64,000 nucleotides of DNA from Acholoe squamosa (lineage: Eukaryota; Annelida; Polychaeta; Phyllodocida; Polynoidae), in the NCBI GenBank assembly GCA_949317995.1, contig OX439040.1, forward strand, positions 20,889,830-20,953,829, given 5' to 3'. The notes under the pieces are model-generated. The model worked only from the letters and a program-made list of their open reading frames with translations, ran no database searches and was not told where the DNA came from. Shown in pieces: positions 30,346-42,752 of this stretch. Each line of letters begins with the position of its first letter. The stretch's first letter is position 1. Position numbers and translations under genes: made by a program.

Positions 30346-32009
30346 CGGACTATACGGCTGGTTTAATTATCAGCCAATGAAATGACACTAACTATGCACT
30401 ATAGGCCATGTAGTGATGTGGTGGGGGGCTTTCCCTATACCGACTTTGCATGTTTACTAATGGGTGCTTGGACCATACAGGCTGAGCATGCAGGTGTGAC
30501 TGCACGACAGCCACCAGCTAAGGCCCAATTAACATGCATTCTCGCAAGATTTGGAGCTTTCAGGGGTCAGAAGCCACTCAATACATGGGTGACCTTCCAC
30601 ACCTGTAGGTGTCATGAGTGGTAGTCAACACTAACCATACCTTTAAAATGTAATTATATTCTTGAGCCACCATGTGCTATTTAAAAAGTTATAATAGTAC
30701 TTCAGTGTGTAGGGTGGGACAGAGTGGATTCCCACCAGGTATGATTTAACTGACCCTTAAAACCAGTGTAAAGCACATGCTGATAACCAGCTTCAGCTAG
30801 ACAGGACAGCAACACCTCTATCCCGCTAGGTCGGAATAGGTTACCTTAGTGGCCTGTATAAGCATCCCAGCGCTTATTCAAGACTGGCGCTTAAATTCAA
30901 GACTTTTTTTCAGTTTAATTTTCAATTTCAATGCTACATACTATACCAAGAGGCTGATTCAAGACTGTTACCCGTTCAAAGACCAGGTGCTTATACAGGC
31001 TACTACGGTATAGTTATGAGGGTCACTTGCCAGTGTTGCAATACTGTGACGAAAGGCCATTGCTGGAGTGTATTGAAATACCATATAACTGACATTAAAA
31101 GGTTCATAATGGATGTAGTTAAATGAAATGTGATATTGTCATTTTAGTAGTCAGTGACCTTACATAATACCCACCTGCCCTTATCATTGTTATTCTCCTC
31201 CAGATATTACTCAGTCAGATAACAGTCATCTACATTCTGAGTACGATCTCTCGAGGCAATATTGAGATCAGTATTGACAGAATTGACTTTAATGGAAATA
31301 GAGGAAGCTGGCTGCTCCAAAGAAAAAGTGTAGGATTTTCGAAGCAAAGATTTCATCGGTGGAGAATTGAAATGTGCCATCAGAATTTGATCTGCTGTCT
31401 TTTTCACTGTCGCTTTTATAAAGTGTGAGAGAGTGAATTTGTTTGATTTCTTTTTGTTTTATTATCTTATCCTTTTGTTTTTGAACTAATGGAGAAGATG
31501 ATTTTACAAACAGTGATGTTGGAGACGGGTACAAAAAAGGCTGGCTTGTTTCTGATGCTGGAAACATAAAACATCAGTGTACTGCAGAGAAGGAAGAAAG
31601 TAAAAATACTGTTATGCAGATTATTTCTAATATGTTCAATGGGTGTTGAACATATTACTTTATTGCAATGAATTTGCCATTCACATACATGTGAATTTTG
31701 TAAACAAAATTTTTAATAAAAACACATTAATTTTCAGGTAGAAATCCGTCTGTAAGAAAAAATGTCATAGGCCAAAAGACTTTATCTCTCGCAATGAAGG
31801 TAAGTGGGATCACTGTAAAAAATGTTAAAATAACGACGGAATCCTTGCTCCAAAGTTACTAGAGATCCATTGTTATTTTCACAGAAATTCCTTGCACCAA
31901 CATACTGCCACCTGGGACTTCTTGTGAAACCTACAATGGTTCACTATTATGGTAGTTTTATGAGGATCCCTGGTAAATTCAAAAGTTATTTTTTACAGTG
32001 AGGGGTACC

Positions 32010-32232
32010 TTAACCCATTGAGGGCTAGCATCGACTATAGTCGACACCATGGTAGGCCTAGCGTCGACTATAGTCGACACCATGGCAGGCCTAGTGTCGA
32101 CTATAGTCGACGCCCGTTATATAGGATTAGTATAGGAATTGAAAATAGGCTCGTCCTCTAGGAACTAAACTTTTTTCAGAGGCCGTCCCCATGGCCAGGG
32201 CAACAAATTTTGCTCTGCCCTTAAAGGGTTAA
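32010..32232. repeat. TTAA-flanked MITE (piggyBac-like), present only in copy A
   Basis: TTAACCCATTGAGGGC at the left and GCCCTTAAAGGGTTAA at the right are inverted repeats bounded by TTAA, the target and end type of piggyBac elements. Copy B at about 47,390-47,405 reads ACCTTAACCAGCG with a single TTAA, so it shows the empty site. The interior has three tandem units each holding the palindrome GTCGACTATAGTCGAC (first unit with one end change): 32030-32045, 32063-32078, 32096-32111. Confidence 0.85.
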
Positions 32233-35200
32233 CCAGCGTCAAGCATCAGCCTTATACATGTACATTTGGACCTTTTTCATCCCCTGGAACATTTGCCTCG
32301 GGAGACCATTTCTTAACACACTGTGACTGCTCACCTTCAAGTCATAGTGGGGGCCCTTAATTCAGTGACATTACAGCCAAATAGCATTAGTCATGTACTG
32401 CCTGCAGCTCTTTGACTGCCCTACCAAATGCTATACATGTAAATGTAATTACTACACACACTCTCAGCCCGAATAGTAGGGTCGTTATATTGTACTAACA
32501 GCAGGCCTTACTGTTTTAAAAAAAATAATAACAATGTACTGTAAATAGCCTGGGCCAGTCTGACAGTGTATAAGTGCTGATCTGACAGAGCTGTCATAGT
32601 GCAAGAAATAGCGTCTAGACGGTGTTAGAGGGCAGACATGTTCAACCAAAATGCTAGGGGTCCCTTCCCTATCAGACCTTTGACATAGGTAAGTATTATT
32701 CATGCATTGTCCTGACCCTTTGGTATCAAAGCTGTAGAATAGCTAAATTCTTGATGAAGAATGGGCACAAATAAAGTAATGCTTTAGCACATTCAGTGGC
32801 ACTTCAGAATACACACTCATTTTATATGGCACAAAAGATTGAGGCATTGACGTGGCTTTATACTTACAACGCTACTATAAGTCTGAGGATGACTTTTCGG
32901 CCTAAGACAGATATTTTTCTGAAATACATTTTATATGGCCCATCGAAAATGGATTAAAATGAAACTATTTTCATCATTAAGCCAAAAACCAGATCAAGAT
33001 ACATAATTACTTTGAGGGGACAGGTCTTCAAACAATCTGTTATTAGATGAAAAAACTACTATGCATGGTTATACAATCGTTTTATCAGTTTGATACACTA
33101 GATGGCATCCTAGACGACCCCTAGGCTACAGGGGCTACTCACCCACCCAGCCCCTGGGGCCCCATAGGCCTATTGAGGGGGCAGAAACACCTCTCACAAT
33201 TATACTGTTTTGAAAATGAAAAACGGTTCCAAGAGGTTAGAAATCAGAGATTTCCAGAGAGAAAGAGTGTATCTAGGTACCCCATCGATATTGGATTGAA
33301 AAATCGAACCAAACACCTTCTGTAGCATTTCAAATCTTGAGGTACACTCTACAGTGAGTAAGAGAGAACTCACCATGCCCCTGTAGCAGGAGCAGTTTGG
33401 CCTGGTCTACACTAACGCCATCTGCTGTATATCCTTGATAAAACTTTCGTATACTTCAATGGGTATCAACAATGTACAAAACTCTTTTATTTTGTTATTA
33501 ATGTCGAATATGCTTCATTTTCATCAACTTTTCATTGATTCCAGGAACTCAAACCCTCTCATCACTTTCTGTGATATATCAACCACTCTGTCCTCATCCA
33601 CCATCTTTCAATATATTGGGCAAAATCTCAAATTGACTCCTGCTAAAAGTGATAACTACATCACCATTTCCAATATAATCCTACGCAAGGAGGCCTCATT
33701 ATCCCTTCCTGCCATATTCCCAGGTCTAAGATGCTACCTTGGACGAGCTGCTCTTGATTGGCTCAATTTGCCAGCTTTCTTATTATGAGCAACTCGTGAG
33801 AAGATGTGAGCATGAGTTGGTCCTGAAGAGCATGGGTCAGGGCAGGGCAGATCATGGCCCAAGCTAATGGTTTGGTGCTTGGAGTTGCTCGGCAGTGCTC
33901 GGTTATGTTCGTGAACTACTCACAGTGGGCGATTGCTGTAAGGCATGGTGGGAAGAGCTCAGCCTGAGAGCATTTCCGGTTCAGAACTGCTTAGTCACTG
34001 GGGAAAAAATCTATGTGGTTTAATGGTGCCAGAATCCGGGTCATGAGAGGGAGGATTGAGGTAGTTCCTTCAGAAATTAGTGATAATTGCCGCAGGTTTA
34101 TATAATAATGAGCACTATTAGCCCTTTTAAGGTTTATGCCTAATTGGGTTGACTCTAGAAATTTGTTAAGTAGGCCAGAAAGTTATACTCTAAATCCTGT
34201 CACAGTTGTTGTTTCCCCAAGTAAAATTCTATATTATGCCATTCCAGTCACATTCACCTTTCCTACATGAATTGTAACTCTTGCCTCTTGAGGACTAAGT
34301 CTTATTGCCAAGTAAAATGAGAATTTGGTGGATGTAGTAGGTTAAAAAAAAGGTACAGCTACAAAGAAGGCAAATACGGGGTCAAAGTTTAATTAAACCT
34401 GCACACTGGAAAGGGCGGAGTTCATTGGTAGGGAGTAGCTATTTACTTATTGCATCTTCTGTATATGTTTCAGACGTATTACGATTGTGTACGACTGATT
34501 GACATTAACTGTAAAACTCCGAACGATATGAGAATTTTTTGTCAATAAAGATTCAATTCATTCACGAATGGGGGTGTCAAGAACTGTTGGTTTATATTTA
34601 GTAAACATGTGACACAGCCCCCTTTTATCATTATGGGGGCCTAGTAGGCAGGGCCTCTCGGACCACTCAAGAATATGCCTTACATTTGTATTCAAATTAT
34701 TTCGAAATTCATATAAAATAACATATGGAGGACATTGCCATTTAAACATTTAAAAGGATTTCCAAGTATCACATCTGATCATCTTAAGGTACCCGTAGAT
34801 ACACAATTCATGGCCTTTGCGAAGATAACAATTTTATTATCGATTTCGCTGGAATGCGTTTACCAATGCATCTATCATACAGGACAGATCTCATGTTATC
34901 TGCTTAGATAAAGGGCTGGTTCCACTCTGTTGGTCGAGTCCATTTTCTGCTAAAGCGCTGGCTCCACTGCGGTAGGTCGCTTAACCTATGACAGTGGAAC
35001 CAATGCTTGATACAACAGTTTTTTTCTATACATTTGCTAGGCCTATATAAAAATTGGTCAGATTAGTAGGAAATGGTCCCTTCCAATGCAGTGCAGCCAG
35101 CCCTTGATGATTTATAATTTTTACTGATTATCCATATCTATATCATCATAAACTAGCCCTACTGCATATGGGCTTTATGACATCTCTTACTCCATATCTG

Positions 35201-37381
35201 GCATAATAAAATACATCATCAATACAGTAATATTTACAATTATGTAAAATGTGCATAAAGCTAATTATCAAGCTGTCAAAAATTCTCTTTGCGATAATCT
35301 GGAAATACATTTTAAGCATGATTTGTTGAGAAGAAGAAAAATCTCGAGGACTACTAGTCTATGTAATAGGGTCCAACAGAAAGCCAAAGTTATTACTATT
35401 TCCCTATTAGCATGTCTATGTACATTATGAGCAATTAATGTCTTCTCAAAAACAGGTATAAGAACCAGAGAGGCCTGGCTTATCATGCAACCCATGAAAC
35501 TCTGATTTTGAAATTTAAAGACCATATCAGCAAGACAAAAAAAGAATGATTTTTTTTCTATCCACACACATAAAAGAACATCAAGCCCCCTTTCTTTTCA
35601 TTTGTTGTTGATGTTTTTGTTGTTGTTTTTTATACTGATAGTAACAGTCAAAACTCTCTCTGAGACCATCCCCATTCCAAAACTTCCATGCAATTTTCTA
35701 AACCTTGAAAGGGGACTTAAAATTATTACATTAAGTTGAAAGACTAATCATTGAAAAGCCTTGGTTGATAGATTGCATATTAAAACGATTCTCTAGCTAC
35801 ATGTTCAATATTGAAAGTGGTCCCATTGCAGATATGAGTATTACTGTCACTTGATGTGGGTGTAATTCCTTACCCTCTGGTTACTAAAATATTATTTGAA
35901 ACACATACATTTGTCAAAGTCTTCTTTTCATTTTGACAAGCACCGATTATTATACTGTTAACTCATCAAACTGATATGCCAGTAGCTGTTGGAGGGCTTG
36001 AAATTTTAAAGAAAGTATATTATGAGATACAAGAAAGGAACCCATTTGAGAACTTGAGTTATGTGAATTGTCACCAGTTATGGTGTCTAATTCTAAAAAT
36101 GGTTGCACTATGAAGAAGGTCTTTTTCATTATTCCAGCTATTAGAGCAAAAGGGCTGATTTTGAAAATCATTTCTGACAATTCTGTTTCTGGTCTTCAAG
36201 TGAGCAAGAAAGCCACAAGTCTATACTTATGTAGCAAGAGCAAGGTGTTTTTTTTGCAGAACCGACCAAACTAATTTTGATTTTCGGAATATTTATCTGC
36301 AGCACACCTTTTCTTTCCTATTAAATGAGTAAGCTAAGTACAGTCTCAAATTATTTATCTCAAGAAAAAATGTTATAGGGATCCAATTACAGGATCATCA
36401 AGACATACGAAAACAAAATGCACTAAATCAGCACTCCTATCAATAACCTACATCAGGTTCCCTTATTCATATTCATTGATCAATATCAATTGGGGAAATC
36501 TACTTCAAGAAAAACAACTAAGAGTAATTGAATGACACCCTGTTCAATTTCATATCGACATTGTGCATTATTTCAAAAGTTAAATTGGCAAGTGCGATCT
36601 GAGCTTGTTATAAGTAAGTACTAGTTTCATTATAAAATATAATAATAATAAATCTGAAATCGATATAACCATTTAAGAACATGTTCATTTGTCATCACCC
36701 ACTTGGCAAAAAACGTATTTTTAACATTTGCAAAAGTTTGGAATAGGTTTGGGGATAAAAATGTTAGTAAAAATGTTGTATTATATTCATTTGATACTTA
36801 TGTTTATTTAAAATTTTTAACTAAAAAAATTAAAAATGTTTTTATAGAACATTAGATTTTTTATAGAACATTAGAACTGTTTTTCGTGTTCGTGTATGTG
36901 ATGACTTATTTTTGCATTAAACTTTTATTTTAAACTTTAAAAATCATGTTTTCTTTTGCCGAACGGGCATGATGCACACATGTATGCAGTGCCAGCCAGT
37001 AGAGTCTTCAGCACAGCATGAGTGTATCATGCTGACCCTTTTGGGAGTCCTAAAACCCTATAGGGTGAGCATGGACTGTAAATGAACCTAGTACTTGAGC
37101 AGTATCCCAGTGGGCACATTTTAGTTATGTGATCTATTTTGATTCATGTTGAAATGGCAACATAAGGGGGGGGGGTGCTATGTCAAGGTATGCAACAGAT
37201 TGATCAGCTTTGTCAACACATGTATCGACCAGTTGTCAATGTTGATTCACAAGTCTGTGCCCACTGAGAGGTGACCATCAAAGGGTTTATCTATTCATCT
37301 TATCAGCGTCTGACGTAGCACACATGACGTAAGTATTATGACGTATGTATGACGCATGAGTTTTTTTTTTTTATTAATTAT

Positions 37382-37540
37382 TCACCTGGTGAGGTAGTTG
37401 GTGTGATGGTAGGTGGAGCCACACAGTACCACTCGGTAATTGGTATGAGGGCATCCGTCACCATCATCGCCAAGTAAGAAAGCCTCTTTCTGTGCATATA
37501 AATGAGATCCAATGGTCACATGGCCAAACTGACTCTGAAA
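37382..37540 (-). pseudogene. Broken last exon of a synaptotagmin-type C2B gene (copy A)
   Basis: Aligned with the intact exon at 53,424-53,637, this copy keeps the acceptor (GATACAG) and the segment FGHVTIGSHLYAQKE. It has lost 49 bp between two TTTGGYC repeats and a further 2 bp (GG) in the LSHW region. The reading frame of the HW..ML and WH motifs is destroyed. It probably died after the block was duplicated. Confidence 0.75.
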
Positions 37541-38565
37541 CTGTATCAACAAAAATGTTTGCGTTAAATATGAACACAGAACACATCCTACAGGTTTGAT
37601 GCACTCCCAAAGGGTCAATATGATGCACAAATGCAAGGATGGTAGATACTCACCATTATTGCATTAGTGCATTTAGACCCCAAATGTAGGAAGCCTAATA
37701 AACATTCAAACCTTTTGGTAAATGCCTAATGAAGAGATCACTACACTTTTGCATCCATTTTCTTTAAAAAATGAAGTAATGTCAATTCTTAACTTTCTGA
37801 ATCTTTTTGTTGATATAATAGAATAAAATGACAGGCTTAAATAGAACAGAAAGAAACTATGAGAGACCAAAAAACAAATCATAATTGGAAAGCTCTAAAT
37901 GTAGAATACAGCAAACAGGATATAGGTCTCTTGTTTATCCCGTCAATTCAACACCTAGAATTAACGACTTGTTTCTCTGTCAGTCAGACGTAACAGCGAA
38001 TGAACACCCCCTTTTGAACAATATGACACCTCAAGATTCATATTCATTTGGCATCTTGCTGCACCAAACCATTGCAGGCGATTAACTCGCCAGTGTTGTA
38101 CTTGTGCATCATGTTAACCTTTTGGGTGTGCCTCTGCCAAAAGTTTAGGCTTGGTTCATGAATGCAGAACTGGTGTGTTACTTGCAAACGCTTCCTTTAT
38201 GTCCATAAACTGTTACAATTGTATTATCCTACCTATAAAGGGCATCTTAGACATGGATTAAGAGGTCTGACATTATAACAAACTTTTCAGCCATTTTTAT
38301 GGAATATGGCTGTGGGATGTCAATCTATATGGGTATGGCCACTGTATTGCAAAACGACATAAGGTTTTAAATTCTTAAATACATGATACCCATATGGGTC
38401 AGGTCGTCAGAAAGTGCCCTTGATTTTGCCCTTGAAGGGCCTGGAAAATTAATTTTCTTATTACTTTATATAACCTTAACAAGTTTGTGAAGGGGCATCC
38501 CTTCTGCTCAGAAAACTAAAAAATACCAACTTAGGATGTCTGGTTCCATTTTTATTGCTGGTTTT

Positions 38566-38752
38566 AAGCTACTTATATGCGCGCATATAAGTGGTGATAA
38601 ATGGGCAGTAGCAGTTCCCAAATGTATTACCAGATGTCACCATTTCCACTCACCTGTTATGTAACAGGTTCCTTCACTGGTGGCCTTGTAGTCGGCCATA
38701 TTGCCTAGCCCCAGGAAGGACCACCGGTCTCACATTGGAGATTTTTTTTTTT
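38566..38752 (+). repeat. Split direct repeat A1
   Basis: Begins AAGCTACTTATATGCG and ends in 11 T. Positions 38571-38592 form a perfect 22-bp palindrome (ACTTATATGCG and its complement). Probably includes the promoter and the recombination point. Confidence 0.85.
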
Positions 38753-38762
38753 CCCAGTCATC

Positions 38763-40760
38763 ATGACTAAATGCGTGGCCTGTGATACTTCCTACCATGG
38801 TAACGCGGCCAAGTGCCCGAATTGTGGGGTGACCAATCCGGGGAAACGTCATTCTCCGGAGGATTCGGAAGAATTACCTGGTTCAGCGGATTCAGCCGAG
38901 CGTGACGAGCAGGAGGCCACGGAGGCCAGGCAGAGCGACCGGCCGCCCCACGGGAAGGACGGTCAACATGGTGAGCTTAGCAGCCTTGGGGAGGAATCTA
39001 CACAAAATGATTTATTGCATCAGATTGAACTTGAAAGGGCCAGGAAATCAAAAATTGATGAAATGTGTAAACGCAAGGAGTTGGAACTAGAGTTGGCCAG
39101 CCTTAGGGCTGAAAATAACAGATCTCTTCGCCAATTAAACGAAGGCGTACGGGCTTGGCGAGGTGCCATGGGTGCGTTCGAGGCTGAAAATTCTTCTCTT
39201 ACTGCTAGTGCACCATGTTGGAATCCTTCAGGGTTGGATGCGGTAAGGAACGAAAGTGGTGGGTCGAACGCCCTAGGTGCGTTCGAGGCCCAAACTTCTT
39301 TTCTTGCTGCTAGTGCTACGTATTTGAACTCATCAGAGTTGGATACAGTAAGGAATAAAGGTGGGGACTCGAACACACCAGGCTTCCAAACTGGCCAATC
39401 ACAAGCCAGCTCCAACTTTAACTGCGGAGCCCAAAATGGCCGCCCTGTACTTCCGGAAAGCCGGTTTTCGGCCGCAAACACTGTTTTAGGGCCTAATTCT
39501 AAAGTTATGGGACCCTCCGCAGGCCAATCCGGCCTTGAAACCACCTCAGGTATGTTTGAATTACCCAACTTGAGTAAAAAATTGCCTCCAGTAGAGGGAA
39601 ATACCCAAGTAAACAAGTCGCTCACCCGCGATAACAAGCCACCTTCCCGGTACAATCACCCGGTCCCCAGAGACAATCAACCTGACTATCCAGTGGGTCA
39701 AAGTCATTCCCATGGTGAATTAGACAATGATTATCAGGAGTTCCTACTGTGGAAACAGTGGAGAAGTGGTGGTGTAGCTACTGACACTGTTCCTCAGCTG
39801 TTCTACAGAGATGGCACACCTTATTCCCCACCTGTCACACCTGTTAGTCAGACTGTCAGTTGGCCTGGTGTGGGTCAATTTAGGGCACCGGATGGCAGGC
39901 TAAAGTTCCCACCTACACCTATGGTATATGGTAACCCGACTACTTCTCATATGTATGGGATTCCAGTCCCAACATCCCATCAGCAGCAGGCTTCATATCA
40001 GTTTGGCGTTATTCCTAACCCACAACAACAGTACCAGGCTGCAGGAATCATACCCAATCAACAAAGCCTGTTCCAGGCTCCTGGTGTTCAGTCTGTGTAA
40101 CCTCAAATTCCACATAACCCAACAGCATGGTATCCTAACCAGCAACTACAACACCAAGCTCAAGGCGCCCCAATGGTGATATTTTCACCAAACAATGCCA
40201 GTGGCAGTAAGTTTGTGACCTATGACATTGAACAGCACATGCCGCATGATAAAGTAAAAAAACCCGCCTTGAATGATGTTATTTCTGCTAGCATGGGTCT
40301 CTTGAATAGCATGTTGGCTAGAAACTTCCCATGTAAAAACTATGGTAAACATGTTAAATTCCTAACTGACAAGAAAGCATTCTACAATGAGGATGCTCTC
40401 ATTCAGTATGATCTTGCGATGCGTGAAAGGGGAGAATCGTTTGGTGAACACACATTCTGCTATTTCGATCACGACATCTTCTCAAACAGTGTTGGTCTTG
40501 AGAATCTTAGTGCCGAGCACTTATGTAATGTTCTTGGTATCCAGCCTCCATCATCTCAAAGTGGTGCTGGTACTGTTGCGGGATCGAGTAGTAAGAGGAA
40601 AAAGAACAAAAAGAAAAAGTCAGATGAAATTCACTGTTGCTATGCATTTAACGGTGATAATGGTTGTAACGCCAAAGATTGCCCTCACCCACATGTATGT
40701 CGCTCTTGTGGGGGTAATCACACAAAACTAAAGTGCACTGTGAAAAAATCAAATGATTGA
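38763..40760 (+). CDS. Ngaro/PAT-type Gag, interrupted by one in-frame stop
   Basis: The frame runs from ATG 38763 to TGA 40758-40760, but TAA at 40098-40100 divides it into 445 and 219 codons. The text after the stop continues the same Pro/Gln/Asn-rich composition, so a nonsense change is likely. The N-terminus has a zinc-ribbon-like CVAC...CPNC pair (residues 4-21), then charged and coiled-coil stretches, a Pro/Gln-rich middle, and a C-terminal part with a Lys-rich run. Two Cys/His motifs follow (CNAKDCPHPHVC and CRSCGGNHTKLKC), the second a zinc knuckle typical of DIRS-type Gags. RT follows directly in the same frame. Confidence 0.85.
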
Positions 40761-42752
40761 TATCAGGCCTTAGTGGATTCTGATTCAGGGGTCAGTGTCT
40801 CCGAGGAGTTTGGCATAGATGGTGGAATTATAAAATCTTCCGATTCTGATAATACCAGTGATTCTGATAATACCAGTGAACCTGAATATAGTTTATTATC
40901 GGATGTCAACAAATTCGTAACTCCTTGTGGTTCAAATCATGTCAATTCTTCAGATTCATTACCAAAGACGGAAGACATTATATTAACTCCTACTATCTAC
41001 ACTTCCAGAATTGTCGATGGTGTTGAATGGTTTAGACCTTGTCCTTTGGATTGTGATTCCGTTCATGTCTTAGATGGCATGTGCCTCCAACTCAACCCAC
41101 ACGCCTTCTTTGATGAATGCATGGGGTTTGAGGAAGTTGATGGTAACTATGCTTATATCCTAGACGGTGTTCGTAACGGATTCAAAATCGTTGATGTGGA
41201 TTATGATGGTTCTTATTTTCAAAAAAATTACCATTCCATAATCAAAGAAGGTGTAAAATGCCAAATGGATGATCTGGTAAGGAAGGAGTTAATTGATGGT
41301 AAAGTCAAAAGGGTTCTTAGTAGACCCCAGTGTGTACATTCACTGGGGGCTATTTTAAAACCAGACGGCAGCTTAAGACCCATAACAGATTGCAGCCGTG
41401 GTGATCCCGATGATAATCTTAAAAGTATTAATGACTTTATGTACACAACTTGCCAACCGTTTCATTATACTCAAGTAGATAGTGTTACTGATGTCATACA
41501 TGAGGGCTCGTTTTTATGTGTATTGGACATCCAATCTGCTTATCGCAGTGTGGCTGTTCATCCGGACGATCGTTCCAAGCAAGGTTTTGTCTGGAGTCTG
41601 GACGGTGCACCAGAATATTTCGAAGATCAAGCCTTATCGTTTGGTCTTAGATGTGCACCATTTATCTTTACTCAACTAACCGAGTTTGTCATCCGGTGTA
41701 TGAATCGTAGAGGTATTTTCAATGTTTTCGGTTACCTGGATGACTTTGTCATTGTGGCTGACAACTACGAGGAGTGTGCGAGGCGTCAGGCGATATTGGT
41801 AGATCTGCTCCGACGTCTCGGTTTCCATATTGCATGGAAAAAAATCTTAACCCCTGCTACCAAAGTCCAGTATTTGGGTCTGGTAATTGACACAGTGAAA
41901 ATGGAAATCAGCTTACCCCCACAAAAGTTAGACAACTTATTGGTACTGATCGACAAGTTCTTGGGTAAAACTGTTGCTACCAAAAAAGAATTACAAGAAC
42001 TGTGTGGTCATTTGGCACACGCTAGTAGAGTTATTCGGGGAGGCAGAACATTTTCACGTAGAGTCATTAACCTACTCAAATACATGGCCGACAGTGTCAC
42101 GGTGGTCAAACTACCTGATTGGTTTATGGATGACATCCGCTGGTGGAAAAGGTTCAGTTATGTATTCAATGGTTCTGCAAAAATCCTACGTACCTTTGAT
42201 TATCATCCTATCGTAGACACTGACTCATCACTAACTGGTTTTGGCTCATGTTATAATGGTGATTGGTTAGTAGGTGCATGGAAATTACCTGCCTACAATC
42301 AGTTGTATAATCGCTTTCCATTATATCATACTGTTAAACCCCCTTGTGAATATGATGAGACAGCTGACATTAACCTACTGGAAGTCTGGCCAGTGGTTGC
42401 CGCAGCGCAACGTTGGGGAAATGATTGGTCGGATACAAAAGTTGTAGTCAGAACCAACAATACCCAAGTCCAACGCATGATAAATACTGGCAGATCGCGG
42501 AGTGTTCGCTGTATGTGGTGGATAAGAGAATTATTTTGGTTATCAGTTGTACATAATTTTCATATTGTTGCTACTCGCGTTAAATCTAAAGACAATATTG
42601 TTCCTGACTTTTTGTCGCGCTGTACGGATAAAAGGTGTGCAAAAGGATTGCCTTCATTTCTGATAAATGACTTCTGCTGCAGGGGATGTCTTGACTCACA
42701 AACTACGGAACTACCAGTCACAGTGGATGGCTGGAGCCACGGAGCGTACTAG
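40761..42752 (+). CDS. Ngaro/PAT-type reverse transcriptase and RNase H
   Basis: Open frame from the codon after the Gag TGA, in the same frame. There is no early ATG (GTG at 40773 is the first start-like codon), so read-through or reinitiation is probable. Numbered from 40773: an acidic Ser/Asp repeat at 22-37; RT with LDIQSAYRSV (251-260), LSFGLRCAPFIF (288-299) and YLDD (321-324); RNase H with DTDSS (482-486), E537, TNN (561-563) and D612 in PDFLSR. The third RNase H position normally reads TDN in this group; here it is Asn. No methyltransferase follows. The last 86 nt overlap the recombinase gene. Confidence 0.9.
   Translation, partial: YQALVDSDSGVSVSEEFGIDGGIIKSSDSDNTSDSDNTSEPEYSLLSDVNKFVTPCGSNHVNSSDSLPKTEDIILTPTIYTSRIVDGVEWFRPCPLDCDSVHVLDGMCLQLNPHAFFDECMGFEEVDGNYAYILDGVRNGFKIVDVDYDGSYFQKNYHSIIKEGVKCQMDDLVRKELIDGKVKRVLSRPQCVHSLGAILKPDGSLRPITDCSRGDPDDNLKSINDFMYTTCQPFHYTQVDSVTDVIHEGSFLCVLDIQSAYRSVAVHPDDRSKQGFVWSLDGAPEYFEDQALSFGLRCAPFIFTQLTEFVIRCMNRRGIFNVFGYLDDFVIVADNYEECARRQAILVDLLRRLGFHIAWKKILTPATKVQYLGLVIDTVKMEISLPPQKLDNLLVLIDKFLGKTVATKKELQELCGHLAHASRVIRGGRTFSRRVINLLKYMADSVTVVKLPDWFMDDIRWWKRFSYVFNGSAKILRTFDYHPIVDTDSSLTGFGSCYNGDWLVGAWKLPAYNQLYNRFPLYHTVKPPCEYDETADINLLEVWPVVAAAQRWGNDWSDTKVVVRTNNTQVQRMINTGRSRSVRCMWWIRELFWLSVVHNFHIVATRVKSKDNIVPDFLSRCTDKRCAKGLPSFLINDFCCRGCLDSQTTELPVTVDGWSHGAY

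Larger units (their letters stand above)
27330..38370. repeat. Segmental duplication, copy A
   Basis: Collinear with 45,083-54,835 at many points. Examples (A/B): 27,350/45,085; 30,940/46,368; 31,200/46,620; 32,780/48,757; 33,470/49,130; 34,780/50,175; 35,280/50,740; 35,950/51,830; 36,400/52,300; 37,390/53,430; 38,280/54,725. Orientation is the same. Copies differ by point changes and by indels of 50-2000 bp. Apart from the terminal C2B exon there is no recognisable gene in it. Part 27,690-28,337 is not obviously shared. Confidence 0.85.

Noticed and set aside
31207-31567. Minus-strand ORFs conserved in part between copies A (31,289-31,567) and B (46,748-47,008)
   Set aside because: They share FVKSSSPLVQKQKD and KDSRSNSD-type text, but this follows from the DNA duplication. 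Both ends differ by frameshifts, and there are no splice sites or known domain.
33435-33788. 117-aa plus-strand ORF
   Set aside because: The counterpart in copy B (49,078 on) is broken after 66 codons and shifted; no domain or codon signal.
37382-37636. A second functional C2B exon in copy A
   Set aside because: The 49-bp and 2-bp deletions shift the frame and remove the HW--ML and WH motifs.
39020-39655. Minus-strand ORF of 211 aa inside the Ngaro-type Gag
   Set aside because: Shadow frame of the plus-strand Gag, which has zinc motifs and the right position in the element.
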